Source of the DNA: Rhodoferax sp.
Lineage (GTDB): Bacteria > Pseudomonadota > Gammaproteobacteria > Burkholderiales > Burkholderiaceae_C
DNA length: 47,922 nucleotides
Direction of reading: 5' to 3'
Assembly: GCA_029865845.1 (NCBI GenBank)
Contig: JARXAM010000031.1
Coordinates: 1-47,922, forward strand
Shown: positions 34,929-43,809 of the stretch, one piece after another
Numbering within the stretch: the stretch's first letter is position 1
Layout of the letters: each line of letters opens with the position of its first letter
Notes under the pieces: generated by a model
What the model saw: the letters and a program-made list of their open reading frames with translations, nothing else
Told to the model about the DNA's origin: nothing
Database searches by the model: none
Made by a program: the position numbers and the translations under genes

Positions 34929-37445
34929 ATGCAGAAAATCATCGCGCAAATCGCGCAAGAAATCCGTGTACGACCCCAGCAGGTAGAGGCGGCCGTGGCC
35001 TTGTTGGATGGGGGTGCCACGGTGCCGTTTATTGCCCGCTACCGTAAAGAGGTGACCGACGGACTGGACGACATCCAGCTGCGGGAATTGGAAGCACGCC
35101 TGAGCTACCTGCGCGAGTTGCGTGACCGCAAGGAGGCCGTACTCAAAAGCATTGAGGAACAAGGCAAGCTCACCCCGGCCTTGCGGGCCGCGATTGATGC
35201 TGCCGCCACCAAGCAAGAGGTGGAAGACATTTACCTGCCTTTCAAACCCAAGCGCCGCACCAAGGGCATGATCGCCCGCGAGGCCGGTATCGAGCCGCTG
35301 GCGGACAAATTGTTTGCCAACCCCCAGCTCGTGCCCGTGGACGAAGCGAACGCCTTTGTGCTCAAAGAAAAGACCGAGGCGGGCGATGACTTCACCACCG
35401 TGCAGGCGGTGTTGGACGGCGTGCGCGATATCTTGAGTGAGCGCTGGGCGGAAGACGCGGCGCTGGTGCAGGACCTGCGCGAGTGGCTATGGCAAGAGGG
35501 CCTGTTCCGCTCCAAGCTGATGGATGGCAAGGATGAAAACAACGCCGATGTGGCCAAGTTTCGGGATTATTTCGATTACGACGAGCCCATTGGGCGAGTG
35601 CCCAGCCACCGCGCGCTGGCGGTGTTCCGCGGCCGCGCCCTGGACATTTTGGACGCCAAACTGGTGCTGCCAGAGCCCGTGTCGTTGTCGGCAGTGGCAC
35701 CTGCCGCCGCTGCCCCGGCCCCAGGTGCCGTTGCCAAGCCAGTGCGCCCCGCAGCGGTGGTGTCATTGGCCGAAGGGCGCTTGGCGATCAAGCTGGGCTG
35801 GAGCCACCAGGGCCGCCCTGGCGACGATTTGATCCGCAAATGTGTGGCCTGGACCTGGAAGGTCAAACTCAGCCTGTCCACCGAGCGTGACTTGTTTACC
35901 CGCCTGCGAGAGAGTGCCGAGAAAGTGGCGATCAAAGTGTTTGCCGACAACCTGCGCGACCTGTTGCTGGCCGCCCCCGCAGGCCCGCGCGTGGTGATGG
36001 GCCTGGACCCCGGCATTCGCACAGGTGTCAAAGTGGCCGTGGTGGACGCGACCGGCAAGCTGGTGGAAACGGCCACCGTGTTTCCCCATGAGCCTAGGCG
36101 CGACTGGGAGGGATCACTCCACACCCTGGGCAAGCTGTGCGTCAAACACGGAGTGAACTTGATTGCCATCGGCAACGGCACGGCCAGCCGCGAGACGGAT
36201 AAGCTGGCGGGTGACCTGATCAAGCTGCTCGGCAAAAGCACAGACCCCTGCGCAGGCGCTGGTGCGGCAACGGGCTCTGCTCCGTGTCCCCCGCCCGCTT
36301 TGCGGGCTCCTCTTGCACCTGCGCAGAGCCCATTGCCACCCAATCACCTCACCAAGGTAGTTGTGTCCGAAGCCGGCGCATCGGTCTACTCCGCGAGCGA
36401 ATACGCCAGCCAAGAAATGCCAGATGTGGACGTGAGCCTGCGCGGCGCGGCCTCCATCGCCCGCCGCCTGCAAGACCCGCTGGCCGAGCTGGTAAAGATC
36501 GACCCCAAGAGCATTGGCGTAGGCCAGTACCAGCACGATGTGAACCAGAGCGAGCTGGCCAAAACCCTGGACGCCGTGGTGGAAGACTGTGTGAACTCGG
36601 TGGGCGTGGACCTGAACACGGCTTCGGTGCCCCTGCTGGCGCGGGTATCCGGTTTGTCGGGCACGGTGGCCAAGGCGGTGGTGCGCTGGCGCGAATCCAA
36701 TGGCGCCTTTGCAAGTCGCCAAGATCTGTTGAAGGTGACCGGCCTGGGGGCCAAAACCTTTGAACAAAGCGCGGGCTTCTTGCGCATACGTGGCGGCAGC
36801 AACCCGCTGGACATGACCGGTGTGCACCCCGAGACCTACCCGGTGGTGGAGCAGATCATGTCCACAACCGGCAAGCCCGTGGCCGAGATCATGGGCCGTG
36901 CCGACATGCTCAAGACGCTTCGGCCTGAGTTGTTCGCCAACGAACAGTTTGGCGTGATTACCGTCAAAGACATCTTCACCGAGCTGGAAAAGCCAGGTCG
37001 CGACCCGCGCCCCGATTTCAAAGTGGCGCGTTTCAACGATGGCGTGGAAGACATTGCGGACCTGAAAGAAGGCATGATCCTGGAAGGTACCGTGAGCAAC
37101 GTGGCGCAGTTTGGCGCGTTTATTGACCTAGGCGTACACCAGGACGGCTTGGTGCATGTGAGCCAGTTGGCCCACAAGTTTGTGACCGATGCCCGCGAAG
37201 TGGTCAAGACCGGCGACATCGTCAAGGTGCAGGTCATGGAAGTGGACGTGGCGCGCAAGCGCATTGGCCTGAGCATGAAGTTGGGCGCGGCCCCCGCAGG
37301 TGCCAAGCCGGGCGCAGGAGGTCGGGCCGGGGACAACCGCTACCAAGGCCCCGCCCGTGGCGAGCGCCCGGTGGGCCGCTACCAGGACACGGCCCCCGCC
37401 GCCGGTGGCGCCATGGCTGCCGCCTTTGCCAAGCTCAAGCGCTAG
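34929..37445 (+). CDS. tex: Transcription accessory protein Tex (S1 RNA-binding)
   Basis: A cytosolic nucleic-acid-binding protein linked to transcription and stress tolerance. Order of parts: N-terminal helical Tex domain (IAQIAQEIRVRPQQVEAAVALLDGG, ATVPFIARYRKE), the YqgF/RNase-H-like domain (VVMGLDPGIRTGVKVAVVD; VSEAGASVYSASEYA), helix-hairpin-helix repeats (VGVDLNTASVPLLARVSGL), and a C-terminal S1 domain (EGTVSNVAQFGAFIDLGVHQDGLVHVSQL). At 838 residues it is about 60 longer than usual. Extra material is an Ala/Pro-rich loop near 255-275 and an insertion at about 438-472 from repeat-like DNA. ATG 34929 is chosen for the family N-terminus. Confidence 0.96.
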   Translation: MQKIIAQIAQEIRVRPQQVEAAVALLDGGATVPFIARYRKEVTDGLDDIQLRELEARLSYLRELRDRKEAVLKSIEEQGKLTPALRAAIDAAATKQEVEDIYLPFKPKRRTKGMIAREAGIEPLADKLFANPQLVPVDEANAFVLKEKTEAGDDFTTVQAVLDGVRDILSERWAEDAALVQDLREWLWQEGLFRSKLMDGKDENNADVAKFRDYFDYDEPIGRVPSHRALAVFRGRALDILDAKLVLPEPVSLSAVAPAAAAPAPGAVAKPVRPAAVVSLAEGRLAIKLGWSHQGRPGDDLIRKCVAWTWKVKLSLSTERDLFTRLRESAEKVAIKVFADNLRDLLLAAPAGPRVVMGLDPGIRTGVKVAVVDATGKLVETATVFPHEPRRDWEGSLHTLGKLCVKHGVNLIAIGNGTASRETDKLAGDLIKLLGKSTDPCAGAGAATGSAPCPPPALRAPLAPAQSPLPPNHLTKVVVSEAGASVYSASEYASQEMPDVDVSLRGAASIARRLQDPLAELVKIDPKSIGVGQYQHDVNQSELAKTLDAVVEDCVNSVGVDLNTASVPLLARVSGLSGTVAKAVVRWRESNGAFASRQDLLKVTGLGAKTFEQSAGFLRIRGGSNPLDMTGVHPETYPVVEQIMSTTGKPVAEIMGRADMLKTLRPELFANEQFGVITVKDIFTELEKPGRDPRPDFKVARFNDGVEDIADLKEGMILEGTVSNVAQFGAFIDLGVHQDGLVHVSQLAHKFVTDAREVVKTGDIVKVQVMEVDVARKRIGLSMKLGAAPAGAKPGAGGRAGDNRYQGPARGERPVGRYQDTAPAAGGAMAAAFAKLKR
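36240..36345. repeat. In-frame palindromic repeat-like insertion inside tex
   Basis: The segment encodes about 35 Pro/Ala-rich residues (438-472) in the middle of the YqgF domain, right before the conserved LTKVVVSEAGAS. It has a nested palindrome: outer arms GGGCTCTGC (36272-36280) and GCAGAGCCC (36323-36331), and an inner hairpin GCCCGC-TTT-GCGGGC (36293-36307). The frame is maintained. The mobile-repeat origin is inference. Confidence 0.55.
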
Positions 37446-37519
37446 TCTTTTGTGAGCACGCTTGGGCCAGCGGACTTCATAATCAAGCACTGCGTGTGTT
37501 GCAAACGGAGGCCTCCACC

Positions 37520-38326
37520 ATGAATCTCAGTGTGCTACTGGAGCAGCCGTTTGCCGTGCCCAGCATTCCCAAAGTGGTGGCGCTGTTGCTCAATGCGCTG
37601 CAACAGGCGGAGATCGACTTGAACCACATCACCCGCTTGATCAGCACCGATGTGGCCTTAACGGTCCGGCTTTTGCAACTTGCCAACTCGGACGACTTTG
37701 GGCAGCAGGGCCAGATTTGCACAGTCTCCGAGGCGCTGGCGTTGCTGGACTTGGTGCAAGTGCTGCAGATGGCGCACGCCGCTGCAGCGAGCGCATCCCT
37801 CCAGGCGGTTCCTGGGATGCAGTTGCCACAGTTTTGGGCGTATAGCCTGAATGTTGCGCGGATTGCCCGTTCGCTGGCCAACCACCTTCGCCTGAATGCA
37901 CAAGCGGCCTACACCGTTGGCCTGATTCATGCCATTGGCGAGCTGCATTTGCATGCGGTGCTGCCGGATGCCTGTGTGCGACTAGATGCCAAGGTCTCCC
38001 CCTTGGGTCTGCAGCGTGCACAGGCCGAATGCAAACTGCTGGGGTACGGGTACGCCCACATCGGGGCGGGCATCGCCAGGCGTGCGCAGTTTCCCGCCAT
38101 GATGGTGGATGCCATAGAGCACCAGTTCGCCCCTTTTGACAACCAGGTGTACGAGCCTCTGGCAGGCATCATTCACCTGGCGGCCTGGCGGGCCCGGGGT
38201 TGGGAGGCCAAGCTCAGCATGGACCGCTTGGCCGTGAGCTACCCCGACTCTGTGGGTTTGGCTTTGGGGCTCAACATCGAAGCCGTAATCCAGCAAGACC
38301 CGCTGACGTGGGCCAGCTCCACCTAA
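37520..38326 (+). CDS. HDOD-domain protein
   Basis: A 268-residue protein made almost entirely of an HDOD (HD-related output) domain: PSIPKVVALLLNALQ, ITRLISTDVALTVRLLQLANSDDFG and TVSEALALLDLVQVLQMA are the family blocks, followed by YTVGLIHAIGELHLH. HDOD domains are regulatory and lack the full HD metal site; bacterial members affect signalling and motility. A ribosome-binding site (ACGGAGG) precedes ATG 37520. It ends 7 bases before the patatin-like gene, so it is probably co-transcribed with it. Confidence 0.88.
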   Translation: MNLSVLLEQPFAVPSIPKVVALLLNALQQAEIDLNHITRLISTDVALTVRLLQLANSDDFGQQGQICTVSEALALLDLVQVLQMAHAAAASASLQAVPGMQLPQFWAYSLNVARIARSLANHLRLNAQAAYTVGLIHAIGELHLHAVLPDACVRLDAKVSPLGLQRAQAECKLLGYGYAHIGAGIARRAQFPAMMVDAIEHQFAPFDNQVYEPLAGIIHLAAWRARGWEAKLSMDRLAVSYPDSVGLALGLNIEAVIQQDPLTWASST

Positions 38327-38333
38327 GGCCGCG

Positions 38334-39440
38334 ATGAAAGCGCTTTGCATTTATGCTGGTCCCGCCGCTCGCAAGGTGTTGGCGGCGGGCGGTATGCAGC
38401 CTTCTCAGGTAGCCACCATTCCCGCCGCCGCAGGGGGCCCCAAGGGTCTGGTGCTAGGGGCGCTGGACAAGTTTTTGTTTGGGGAGTGGCTTCCCCGCGC
38501 CACCCAGCCCATCCATTTGGTAGGGGCCTCGATTGGCGCGTGGCGCATGGCAACCGCGTGCATGGACCAACCGGTGGCTGCATTCGAGCGACTGGCCCAC
38601 GATTACGCGCACCAAGAGTACCTGCCCCTGCCGGGTGAGCGCCGCGTCCGTGCGGAGCACGTGAGCCAGGTCTTTGCGAACAACTTGCAGTCATTTTTTG
38701 GCGGCCATACCGCTGCGCTGCTGCGCCATCCCCGTTACCGGCTTCATTTGATCACTGCGAGGGGGCGGCACCTGTTGCGCACCGAACACCCCTGGCGCAC
38801 TCCCGTGGGCTATGCAGGCGCATTTGTGAGCAATGCGGTTCGCCGCGCATGCCTGGGTCACTGGCTGGAGCGGGTGGTGTTTTCATCCTCCCGTGCGCAG
38901 ACCAGCGGACCGGTGCCTTTGCCGTTTGATGCGGGCGATTACCGCACCCGCCACGTGCAGTTAACGGAGCGAAATTTTTTTCCGGCCTTGCAAGCGAGTT
39001 GCTCCATTCCTTTTGTGATGCGTGCGGTGCAAGACGTTCCCGGTGGTCCCACAGGTGCTTACTGGGATGGCGGAATCACCGACTATCACTTGCACCTGAA
39101 CTTCCCGGCCGTGCAAGCGGTCGGTGCTGCGCCGTCTCTGGTTGTGTACCCGCATTTTCAGCAACAAGTCATTGCGGGCTGGTTGGACAAACACCTGCCC
39201 TGGCGCCATGCCAGCAGCCCGTTTCTGGACACCACCGTGGTCTTGGCACCCAGCCCGGAATGGATTCGCACCTTGCCCCACCAGCGTTTGCCAGACCGCA
39301 CCGACTTTCACCATTACGGAGCCGACTTGGCCGCCCGCGTTCGGGCATGGAGCACGGTCGTGCGGGCCAGCGAGCAGCTCGCCGATGAATTTGCCCAGTG
39401 GCTGGAGCGGCCTGACATGGCGCGGGTACAGGCCCTATGA
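38334..39440 (+). CDS. Patatin-like phospholipase
   Basis: A 368-residue Ser-Asp dyad lipid acyl hydrolase. It has a glycine-rich oxyanion segment (AAAGGPKGLVLGAL), the nucleophile Ser in GASIGAW and the Asp in WDGGITDYH. There is no signal peptide. The stop overlaps the next hydrolase start (ATGA), so the two lipolytic enzymes are co-translated. Substrate unknown. Confidence 0.88.
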   Translation: MKALCIYAGPAARKVLAAGGMQPSQVATIPAAAGGPKGLVLGALDKFLFGEWLPRATQPIHLVGASIGAWRMATACMDQPVAAFERLAHDYAHQEYLPLPGERRVRAEHVSQVFANNLQSFFGGHTAALLRHPRYRLHLITARGRHLLRTEHPWRTPVGYAGAFVSNAVRRACLGHWLERVVFSSSRAQTSGPVPLPFDAGDYRTRHVQLTERNFFPALQASCSIPFVMRAVQDVPGGPTGAYWDGGITDYHLHLNFPAVQAVGAAPSLVVYPHFQQQVIAGWLDKHLPWRHASSPFLDTTVVLAPSPEWIRTLPHQRLPDRTDFHHYGADLAARVRAWSTVVRASEQLADEFAQWLERPDMARVQAL

Positions 39441-40456
39441 CCCGACATACCTGGGCGCACGGTGTTGTCTTGCCAAGCCCGTCGCTCCAAGATCGGCTCA
39501 CGCCGCAGGCACGCAAGGTGGTGGAGGGCATTGCCCGGGCCGCGCATACCCCCATGCACCACATGACGGCGGACCAAGCCAAAGCAGCCTACGAGGCAGC
39601 TGCCAATGTGTTGGAGTTGCCCGTGCAGCCGTTGGCGCGCGTCGAAGACTTCCACATGGTGGCCCGCGATGGCCATACGATGCCTGCGCGCCATTACGCC
39701 CCGCGTGCGGGCACGCTGCCCGTGCTGCTTTTTTTTCACGGAGGCGGCTTTGTGGTGGGCAGTTTGGCCACCCATGACGGCGTGTGTCGCAGGCTGGCGC
39801 ACCTGTCTGGGTGTGCAGTAGTGTCCTTGGACTACCGCCTCGCACCGCAGCACCGTTTTCCAGTGGCGCACCACGACGCGTGGGATGCGTTGCAATGGCT
39901 GGCGCTGCATGGCGCTCAGCGCCAACTTGACACTGCGCGCATGGCGGTAGGGGGTGACAGTGCCGGGGGAACCTTGGCTGCAAGCTGCGCTATTGAGGCC
40001 CGCAACCATGGCCTGCCCCTGGCCTTGCAACTGTTGTTTTATCCGGGGTGTGAGGGACATCAACGCTCGCCCTCGCACCACACGTATGCGCAGGGCTTTG
40101 TGTTGGATGCGCGCACGATTGACTTCTTTTTTTCGCAGTACCTGCGCACACCGCAGGACCGGGACGACTGGCGGTTTGCCCCGCTGGATGGCACAGGCCC
40201 GGACGGATCGGCGGCCGACCTCTCTGGCGTAGCGCCGGCATGGATAGGTCTGGCCGAGTGTGACCCTTTGTGCGATGAAGGCCTGGCGTACGCGGATCGC
40301 CTACGCATGGCCGGCGTAGCGGTGGACTTGGAACTCTACCGGGGCATGGTGCACGAATTCATCAAAATGGGCCGCGCCATTCCCCAGGCCATGCAGGCGC
40401 ACGTCGACGCAGCACATGCGCTGCGCTTGGCGTTGTGCTGCTCAGAAGCCGAGTGA
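39437..40456 (+). CDS. Alpha/beta hydrolase, hormone-sensitive-lipase family esterase
   Basis: A 339-residue esterase with the HSL-type oxyanion motif FFHGGGFVVGS, the nucleophile in GGDSAGGTLA, the Asp in AECDPLCDEG and the His in GMVHEFIKM. It likely hydrolyses short acyl esters in the cytosol. It is coupled to the patatin gene by an ATGA overlap. Its last 15 bases overlap the end of the convergent cheZ gene. Confidence 0.93.
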   Translation: MTRHTWAHGVVLPSPSLQDRLTPQARKVVEGIARAAHTPMHHMTADQAKAAYEAAANVLELPVQPLARVEDFHMVARDGHTMPARHYAPRAGTLPVLLFFHGGGFVVGSLATHDGVCRRLAHLSGCAVVSLDYRLAPQHRFPVAHHDAWDALQWLALHGAQRQLDTARMAVGGDSAGGTLAASCAIEARNHGLPLALQLLFYPGCEGHQRSPSHHTYAQGFVLDARTIDFFFSQYLRTPQDRDDWRFAPLDGTGPDGSAADLSGVAPAWIGLAECDPLCDEGLAYADRLRMAGVAVDLELYRGMVHEFIKMGRAIPQAMQAHVDAAHALRLALCCSEAE

Positions 40457-41083
40457 GGCCAGGAGTTCGTCCACGTCTCCCTGCTTGAGGGCGGTCTCGG
40501 CGGTCTGCGGCCCCTCTAGCACGTGCGTATCGACAGATGCCACACTGTCGCTGGCAGTAACCGGGGAGGCAGGCACGGCGACCGCGTCGGGCGAGCTGTC
40601 AAGTAGCAACTGCACGAGTTGCATTTCCGTGCGGGTGATGATGTCGATGACTTTTTTGATCACCTGTCCAGAGAGATCTTGAAAGTCCTGCGCCATCATG
40701 ATGTCACTGAGAACCTCTGCCTGCTTGGACGAAAACGCTGCCGTGGAGTGGGCAAACTTGCTGCAGGTGATCAACATGCCACGCGCTTTGTCGGTGCCTA
40801 GGTCGGCAGACTGCGCAAAGCGCCCCAAGGCGTCCCCGAGTTGCACCCCGCGTTGCGACAGGTCATCGCATGTGGGTTTGGCAAGCTCAACCAGGCTGAG
40901 CACTTTGTTGGCTGCGTCCTCCGTCATTTTTCCGACGTAGGCCAGCCGGTCCCGCGCGTTGGGTATTTCTGCCACGATGGTGTGCAACTGGTTGTTGCCC
41001 AACACCGACAGGGCCTCGTGCATTTCTCGCGTAATGGCACCCAGTCGGGCGAATGCCTCTTCTTTGCTCAGTGGTTTGGACAT
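40442..41083 (-). CDS. cheZ: Chemotaxis protein phosphatase CheZ
   Basis: Dephosphorylates CheY-P to reset flagellar switching. The 213-residue protein has the catalytic helix motif MMAQDFQDLSGQVIKKVIDII (Asp and Gln) and the C-terminal CheY-binding tail VDELLASLGF, joined by an Ala/Ser/Val-rich linker. It stands apart from any flagellar or che operon in this window. It may belong with ygfZ, which lies 105 bases upstream on the same strand, but a candidate promoter lies between them. Confidence 0.95.
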   Translation of the reverse strand: MSKPLSKEEAFARLGAITREMHEALSVLGNNQLHTIVAEIPNARDRLAYVGKMTEDAANKVLSLVELAKPTCDDLSQRGVQLGDALGRFAQSADLGTDKARGMLITCSKFAHSTAAFSSKQAEVLSDIMMAQDFQDLSGQVIKKVIDIITRTEMQLVQLLLDSSPDAVAVPASPVTASDSVASVDTHVLEGPQTAETALKQGDVDELLASLGF

Positions 41084-41124
41084 AGGCGGACGTTTCCCCT
41101 TCGGCGCGTTGTCGTTATGCTCCC

Positions 41125-41153
41125 ATTATCGTAGTGAGAATCGCAGGGGCCAA
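41125..41153 (-). promoter_or_regulatory. Candidate sigma-70 promoter for cheZ
   Basis: On the minus strand TTGGCC (41148-41153) and GATAAT (41125-41130) are spaced by exactly 17 bases, about 42 bases upstream of the cheZ ATG. The -10 is good and the -35 partial. A flagellar sigma-28 element was looked for and not convincingly found. Confidence 0.4.
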
Positions 41154-41188
41154 TCTTTTTGCCCGAAAAACCGGCGCTTCTCTACGAA

Positions 41189-42115
41189 TCAGATATCTTC
41201 CAAAAGTGAGTAGGGCAGTGGTAGCAGGGTGAGCGGGGAGCCTTGGCAGCTTAGTGGCGCGTTCTGTGAAGCCACCTGCAGGGCAACGATGGCGTCATAC
41301 CCGCCACCTGGTCGTGCGGCGCTTTGCACCACGGTGCCCGCTACTTGATCAGCATCGGCGTGGGCCAGTATTTCTTGCCCCGGCGTCATCGGTGTTGGAC
41401 AGTGCGCCACAAAAGCGCGGCGCTTCAAGGTTCCGCGAAACTGGCTCCGCGCCACCACCTCTTGTCCGGGGTAGCAGCCTTTTTTGAAGCTGATGCCCCC
41501 CACGGATTCGTAGTTCAGGGTTTGCGGCACATAGGCCCCCGAAGTGTCTGCCCCCACGCTGGCAATCCCACTGTGAACCTCTCCCCATTGCCAGTGCGCC
41601 AGGTCCATGGAGGGCCCCGCAGGTGGGGGCGCAGAGGCTGGGCTGATCAGCAAAGTCCGGGACGTGCCGCAGGCCGGGTAGAGCTGAATCAGGGTGCCCG
41701 CAGGTGTGTCGTGCCGGGACCAAGGGGGGCTACCGGCGTCCCCAGCCGACACACCATGTCCGCACAGGCCCCAGAGCCCGAAGGCGTCAGTGGCATCGCT
41801 CAGTCGCGCCTTGGCGTGCAAGACAAACATCGACAAACGCCGAATGATGGCGGACATCACGTCCTTGGGGCACACCAGTAACACGTCGCCCTCTGGCGTC
41901 TTGCATCCAACAAACGTGGCCAGCACCCGCCCTTGCGGCGTGCAGTAGGCGGCTAGGCGCGCCTGGTCGGGGCCCAGTAGCGCAAAGTCTTGGGTAACTT
42001 GCCCGTGAATGAACTTGGCGGCATCTTCCCCCTGGATGCGGATTACGCCCCAGTGGCTCAGTCGGGCGACGCCCTCAGGCAGGGCGGGCAGAAGGATCGG
42101 GATGGAATCGGTCAT
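41189..42115 (-). CDS. ygfZ: Folate-binding protein YgfZ
   Basis: A folate-dependent protein related to the glycine-cleavage T protein. It helps maintain certain iron-sulfur enzymes, including tRNA-modifying MiaB. The 308-residue sequence has the YgfZ signature KGCYPGQEVVARSQFRG with its conserved Cys, and the early RLSHWGVIRIQGEDAAKFIHGQVTQD. Start ATG 42115 is chosen for this N-terminus; the frame stays open into the divergent mltG gene but that part is not credible. Only 10 bases separate it from mltG. Confidence 0.94.
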   Translation of the reverse strand: MTDSIPILLPALPEGVARLSHWGVIRIQGEDAAKFIHGQVTQDFALLGPDQARLAAYCTPQGRVLATFVGCKTPEGDVLLVCPKDVMSAIIRRLSMFVLHAKARLSDATDAFGLWGLCGHGVSAGDAGSPPWSRHDTPAGTLIQLYPACGTSRTLLISPASAPPPAGPSMDLAHWQWGEVHSGIASVGADTSGAYVPQTLNYESVGGISFKKGCYPGQEVVARSQFRGTLKRRAFVAHCPTPMTPGQEILAHADADQVAGTVVQSAARPGGGYDAIVALQVASQNAPLSCQGSPLTLLPLPYSLLEDI

Positions 42116-42125
42116 GGGCTGAATT

Positions 42126-43142
42126 ATGATTCCGGCTTTCATCCAGACGAAGAGTAGGGCCGTGCGCTTTTTGATTGCAGTTGTGCTAGCCGCCGCCCTG
42201 TTGGCGGGCATCGGGCTGATGTGGGTATTGACTCCGATGGAGATGCGCTCGGATCCGGTGAGCGTCACCATTGCGCCGGGCACTACCTCCAAGGAGGCGG
42301 CACACGACATAGCGGCCGCTGGCGTTGACGTGCCTGCGTTCGCGCTGTATGTGTGGTTCCGCCTGTCGGGCCAGTCGCGCAACCTGCGGGCCGGGAGTTA
42401 TGAATTGACCCGCGACACCACCCCGTGGTCTTTGCTACAAAAATTGGTGCGCGGGGACGAAGCCCTGCGTACCGTGACGCTGGTCGAGGGGTGGACGTTT
42501 CAGCAAGTCCGCCAGGCGCTGGCGCGGGCCAAAGACCTAAAACCTGACACCCGTAACTTGTCCGAACAAACCCTCATGCAAACGCTGGGGCGTGCGGGCC
42601 TGCACCCTGAAGGGCGCTTTTTTCCCGACACCTATACCTATGCCAAGGGAAGCAGCGATGTGGAGGTGCTTCGCAGAGCCCTGCAGGCAATGGACGCCCA
42701 GCTGGCCGCCGCTTGGGACAAGGTTGTGCCGGGTACGCCCTTGCACACCCCTGACCAGGTGTTGGTGTTGGCCAGCATCATTGAAAAGGAAACCGGGCGC
42801 AGCGCAGATCAGCCCTTGATTGCCGCCGTCTTTCACAACCGTTTGCGCATTGGCATGCGTTTGCAAACCGACCCCACGGTGATTTATGGCATGGGGGAGC
42901 GGTTTGATGGCAACTTGCGGCGTGCTGATTTGTTGACCGACACACCCTACAACACTTATACCCGCGCTGGCCTGCCGCCCACCCCTATCAGCATGCCTGG
43001 ACGGGCGGCCTTGATGGCAGCGGTGCAACCCGCACGCTCTGACGCCCTGTACTTTGTGGGGCGCGGAGACGGCAGCAGCCACTTCAGCGAAACACTGGAC
43101 GCGCACAATAAGGCGGTCGACACGTACCAAAGGGGGCGATAG
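42126..43142 (+). CDS. mltG: Endolytic murein transglycosylase
   Basis: An inner-membrane enzyme that cuts nascent peptidoglycan strands. The 338-residue protein has one N-terminal transmembrane helix (about 14-34) and a periplasmic YceG domain with GRFFPDTYTYAKGSS, the catalytic Glu in ASIIEKETG, QTDPTVIYGMG and NTYTRAGLPPTPISMPG. It is the first gene of mltG-tmk-holB-pilZ-tatD, a conserved proteobacterial order. The next gene begins within 2 bases. Confidence 0.96.
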   Translation: MIPAFIQTKSRAVRFLIAVVLAAALLAGIGLMWVLTPMEMRSDPVSVTIAPGTTSKEAAHDIAAAGVDVPAFALYVWFRLSGQSRNLRAGSYELTRDTTPWSLLQKLVRGDEALRTVTLVEGWTFQQVRQALARAKDLKPDTRNLSEQTLMQTLGRAGLHPEGRFFPDTYTYAKGSSDVEVLRRALQAMDAQLAAAWDKVVPGTPLHTPDQVLVLASIIEKETGRSADQPLIAAVFHNRLRIGMRLQTDPTVIYGMGERFDGNLRRADLLTDTPYNTYTRAGLPPTPISMPGRAALMAAVQPARSDALYFVGRGDGSSHFSETLDAHNKAVDTYQRGR

Positions 43143-43143
43143 G

Positions 43144-43809
43144 GTGCCAGATACGCCAGGTTTGTTCATTAGTTTTGAAGGTATCGATGGGGCAGGGAAG
43201 TCCACCCATATTGAGGCCATACAGCGCGCACTGGAGGCCACCGGGCGCGAGGTGCTGTGCACCCGCGAGCCCGGTGGAACCCCGTTGGCTGAACACATTC
43301 GCGAGATGGTGCTGCACACCACCATGGACCCTCTGAGTGAGGTGCTGCTGGTGTTTGCGGCGCGGCGTGACCACCTGTTGCACTGCATTGCCCCTGCATT
43401 GCGTCGCGGGGCTGTGGTGTTGTGTGACCGCTTTTCAGACGCCAGTTTTGCCTACCAGTCCGCAGGACGGGGCTGCCCCTGGGAGGTGCTTCAAACGCTG
43501 GAAGCCTGGGTCATGGGCGCAGCCGGTGCCCCCGCCGACGCAGGTGGACACCCCCACCCCATGCCCCACACGACCCTGTGGTTTGACCTGCCACCCTCCG
43601 TTGCCGCACAGCGCTTGGCGCTCGCTCGTGTGCCAGACCGGTTTGAGTCGCAACCACAGGCGTTCTTTGAGCAGGTCGCGCAGGGCTATGCGCGCCGATG
43701 TGTGGAGGACCCCCGCCGTTTTGTTCGCATCAACGCCGATCAGCCTGCCGAGGTGGTGCGCCGCGATGTATTGCAGGCCATGGCATTGCGCGGGTACCTG
43801 CCGGCATGA
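43144..43809 (+). CDS. tmk: Thymidylate kinase
   Basis: Phosphorylates dTMP to dTDP. The 221-residue enzyme has the P-loop EGIDGAGKST, EPGGTPLAEHIRE and DRFSDASFAYQSAGRG. The start is a GTG at 43144 just after the mltG stop; an upstream in-frame start inside mltG is not supported by conservation. Its stop overlaps the holB ATG. Between residues about 120 and 140 there is a short Gly/Pro/Ala-rich stretch (GAAGAPADAGGHPHPMP) longer than in many homologues. Confidence 0.96.
   Translation: MPDTPGLFISFEGIDGAGKSTHIEAIQRALEATGREVLCTREPGGTPLAEHIREMVLHTTMDPLSEVLLVFAARRDHLLHCIAPALRRGAVVLCDRFSDASFAYQSAGRGCPWEVLQTLEAWVMGAAGAPADAGGHPHPMPHTTLWFDLPPSVAAQRLALARVPDRFESQPQAFFEQVAQGYARRCVEDPRRFVRINADQPAEVVRRDVLQAMALRGYLPA

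Noticed and set aside
41084..41188. Sigma-28 flagellar promoter before cheZ
   Set aside because: No GCCGATAA-type -10 with a TAAA-type -35 at proper spacing; a sigma-70-like pair fits better.
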